DNA from: an uncultured Candidatus Saccharibacteria bacterium
GTDB lineage: Bacteria > Patescibacteriota > Saccharimonadia > Saccharimonadales > Saccharimonadaceae
Length of the DNA: 47,928 bases
Assembly: GCA_947425085.1 (NCBI GenBank)
Contig: CANDYV010000003.1
Coordinates: 1 to 47,928 of the forward strand
Direction: 5' to 3'
Part shown: in pieces, positions 47,462 through 47,928 of the stretch
Layout: every line of letters starts with the position of its first letter
Position numbering within the stretch: the first letter of the stretch is position 1
Translations under genes and position numbers: made by a program
Notes under the pieces: generated by a model
Database searches by the model: none
Told to the model about the DNA's origin: nothing
What the model saw: only the letters and a program-made list of their open reading frames with translations

Positions 47462-47613
47462 GGTGTTAAACGAATCAAATATTATAAAATGCGGAGCTGT
47501 TTTTGCAGTTTATCATTGGAAGGTGATAACGGCACCGTAAGGTGGACTAGCTTTCGAGTGATAAACTCTGCAGTTTGGTTCGTTTAACACCCTTGCGGTG
47601 TCGTTTTTGTTTT
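47462..47613 (+). ncRNA. Candidate cis-regulatory RNA (riboswitch-like leader)
   Basis: An 18-bp outer stem pairs GGTGTTAAACGAATCAAA (47462-47479) with TTTGGTTCGTTTAACACC (47574-47591). Inside are GCGGAG/CTCTGC (47491-47496/47566-47571), TTTATCA/TGATAAA (47509-47515/47559-47565) and CACC-GTAA-GGTG (47533-47544), suggesting a junction. The 3' strand of the outer stem also forms ACACC-N5-GGTGT (47587-47601) followed by CGTTTTTGTTTT, a terminator, so the two folds exclude each other. A second GGTGTTAAAC (47633-47642) near the ribosome-binding site can pair with the same strand. No known riboswitch class recognised. Confidence 0.55.
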
Positions 47614-47664
47614 AGGATATACGGCCTGTTTGGGTGTTAAACATAACCTAAAAGGAGGGCTGTG

Positions 47665-47928
47665 ATGCGAAGCCGGAATAGAAAAGTTAAGAAACAGGGG
47701 GCGAGGCTAGGCTCGGTGGGGAATTACGCGGAGAGGGTGAGTTGCGGAAGATGCGTTGGCTATGGAAGTTGTGCGGGGCTGTTATTGCTGGCGTTTTTGT
47801 TAATGAACCCGGTGGCGGGGAATGAGGCGCAGGCGCTGGAGGAGGGGGATTATGATGATCAGATTGTGGCTACGGCTGATTCTGGCGTCACAATTTCCTT
47901 CACACCCTCTTCCGGCTCAGCTTCGCTC
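47665..47928 (+). CDS. Secreted or surface protein, N-terminal part (cut by window end)
   Basis: The ORF runs off the window with 88 codons visible. It has a long basic N-terminus (MRSRNRKVKKQGARL), a hydrophobic core (CAGLLLLAFLLMNPVAG) and a likely cleavage after AQA, then EEGDYDDQIVATADSGV. The AAAGGAGG site lies 7 nt before the ATG; a GTG one codon earlier is possible. The last codons (TCC, TTC, CCC, GGC, CTC) are C-ending, unlike the preceding ones, hinting at a compositional change in the ectodomain. Expression is probably controlled by the structured leader upstream. Confidence 0.75.
   Translation, partial: MRSRNRKVKKQGARLGSVGNYAERVSCGRCVGYGSCAGLLLLAFLLMNPVAGNEAQALEEGDYDDQIVATADSGVTISFTPSSGSASL

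Noticed and set aside
47537-47550. T-box riboswitch (GGTGGACTAG resembles the GGTGGTACC element)
   Set aside because: No full T-box sequence, no specifier stem, and the downstream gene is a secreted protein, not an aminoacyl-tRNA synthetase or amino-acid gene.

Overview
The window looks like the origin-proximal part of a Candidatus Saccharibacteria (TM7, Patescibacteria/CPR) chromosome. Four things point there: the canonical rpmH-rnpA-yidC-khpB / dnaA-dnaN-recF arrangement; a large VirB4/PrgI/VirB6-like locus with several T4SS_pilin-type proteins; a cell-wall gene set (LCP, a short MurE, FemAB/MurM-like, wall-polymer glycosyltransferases) with no other biosynthesis; and many genes whose -10 box lies only 6-8 nt before the start codon. 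TGA is used as a stop, so the code is standard and not that of Gracilibacteria or Absconditabacteria. The assignment is inferred from gene content; there is no rRNA in the window.

Layout. 1-6.2 kb: surface-polysaccharide cluster (GT2, GT4/TuaH-like, UDP-GlcNAc 2-epimerase, a GT-C-like membrane protein, GT4). 6.2-11.1 kb: a secreted ricin-type lectin with a perfect tandem duplication, a membrane-anchored protein, a LexA-type DNA-binding protein without a protease domain, and a divergent LCP ligase. 11.1-17.7 kb: khpB, yidC, rnpA, rpmH on the minus strand, then dnaA, a rich oriC-like region (TTTTCCACA/TTTTGCACA boxes, GTTCGGGT iterons, a DnaA-trio tract), dnaN and recF on the plus strand. 17.7-32.6 kb: a type IV secretion-like apparatus on the minus strand (928-aa membrane protein, VirB4 ATPase, a TraC-like protein, PrgI/VirB3-like, a 1182-aa VirB6-like protein) with four pilin-domain proteins divergent from it; Hsp20 and ComF follow, then a fifth pilin. 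No relaxase or VirD4 is visible.

32.6-42.6 kb: tRNA-Ser(GCT) with an unusual trailer hairpin, several membrane or unknown proteins, groES-groEL under a CIRCE-like operator, a coiled-coil protein, a MurE-type ligase lacking most of its N-terminal domain, and a TM2 protein. 42.8-46.7 kb: tsaD, an isolated unit of about 0.9 kb that looks like a large structured RNA (with small ORFs), a FemAB-type peptidyltransferase and a SAP/DUF6434 protein. 46.7-47.9 kb: mostly non-coding, with a small-ORF candidate, a structured 5' leader that may be a cis-regulatory RNA, and the start of a secreted protein cut by the window edge.

The genes together describe a small-genome epibiont that invests in its surface: it makes and attaches a wall glycopolymer (2-epimerase, GTs, LCP), cross-links peptidoglycan (MurE, FemAB), displays a lectin, and runs a VirB4-powered envelope machine that could serve adhesion, DNA uptake (ComF is nearby) or secretion. 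The least explained elements are the structured RNA unit at 43.9-44.8 kb, the switch-like leader at 47.46 kb, and a GN-x-V-x-VD repeat shared by the VirB6-like protein and one pilin.
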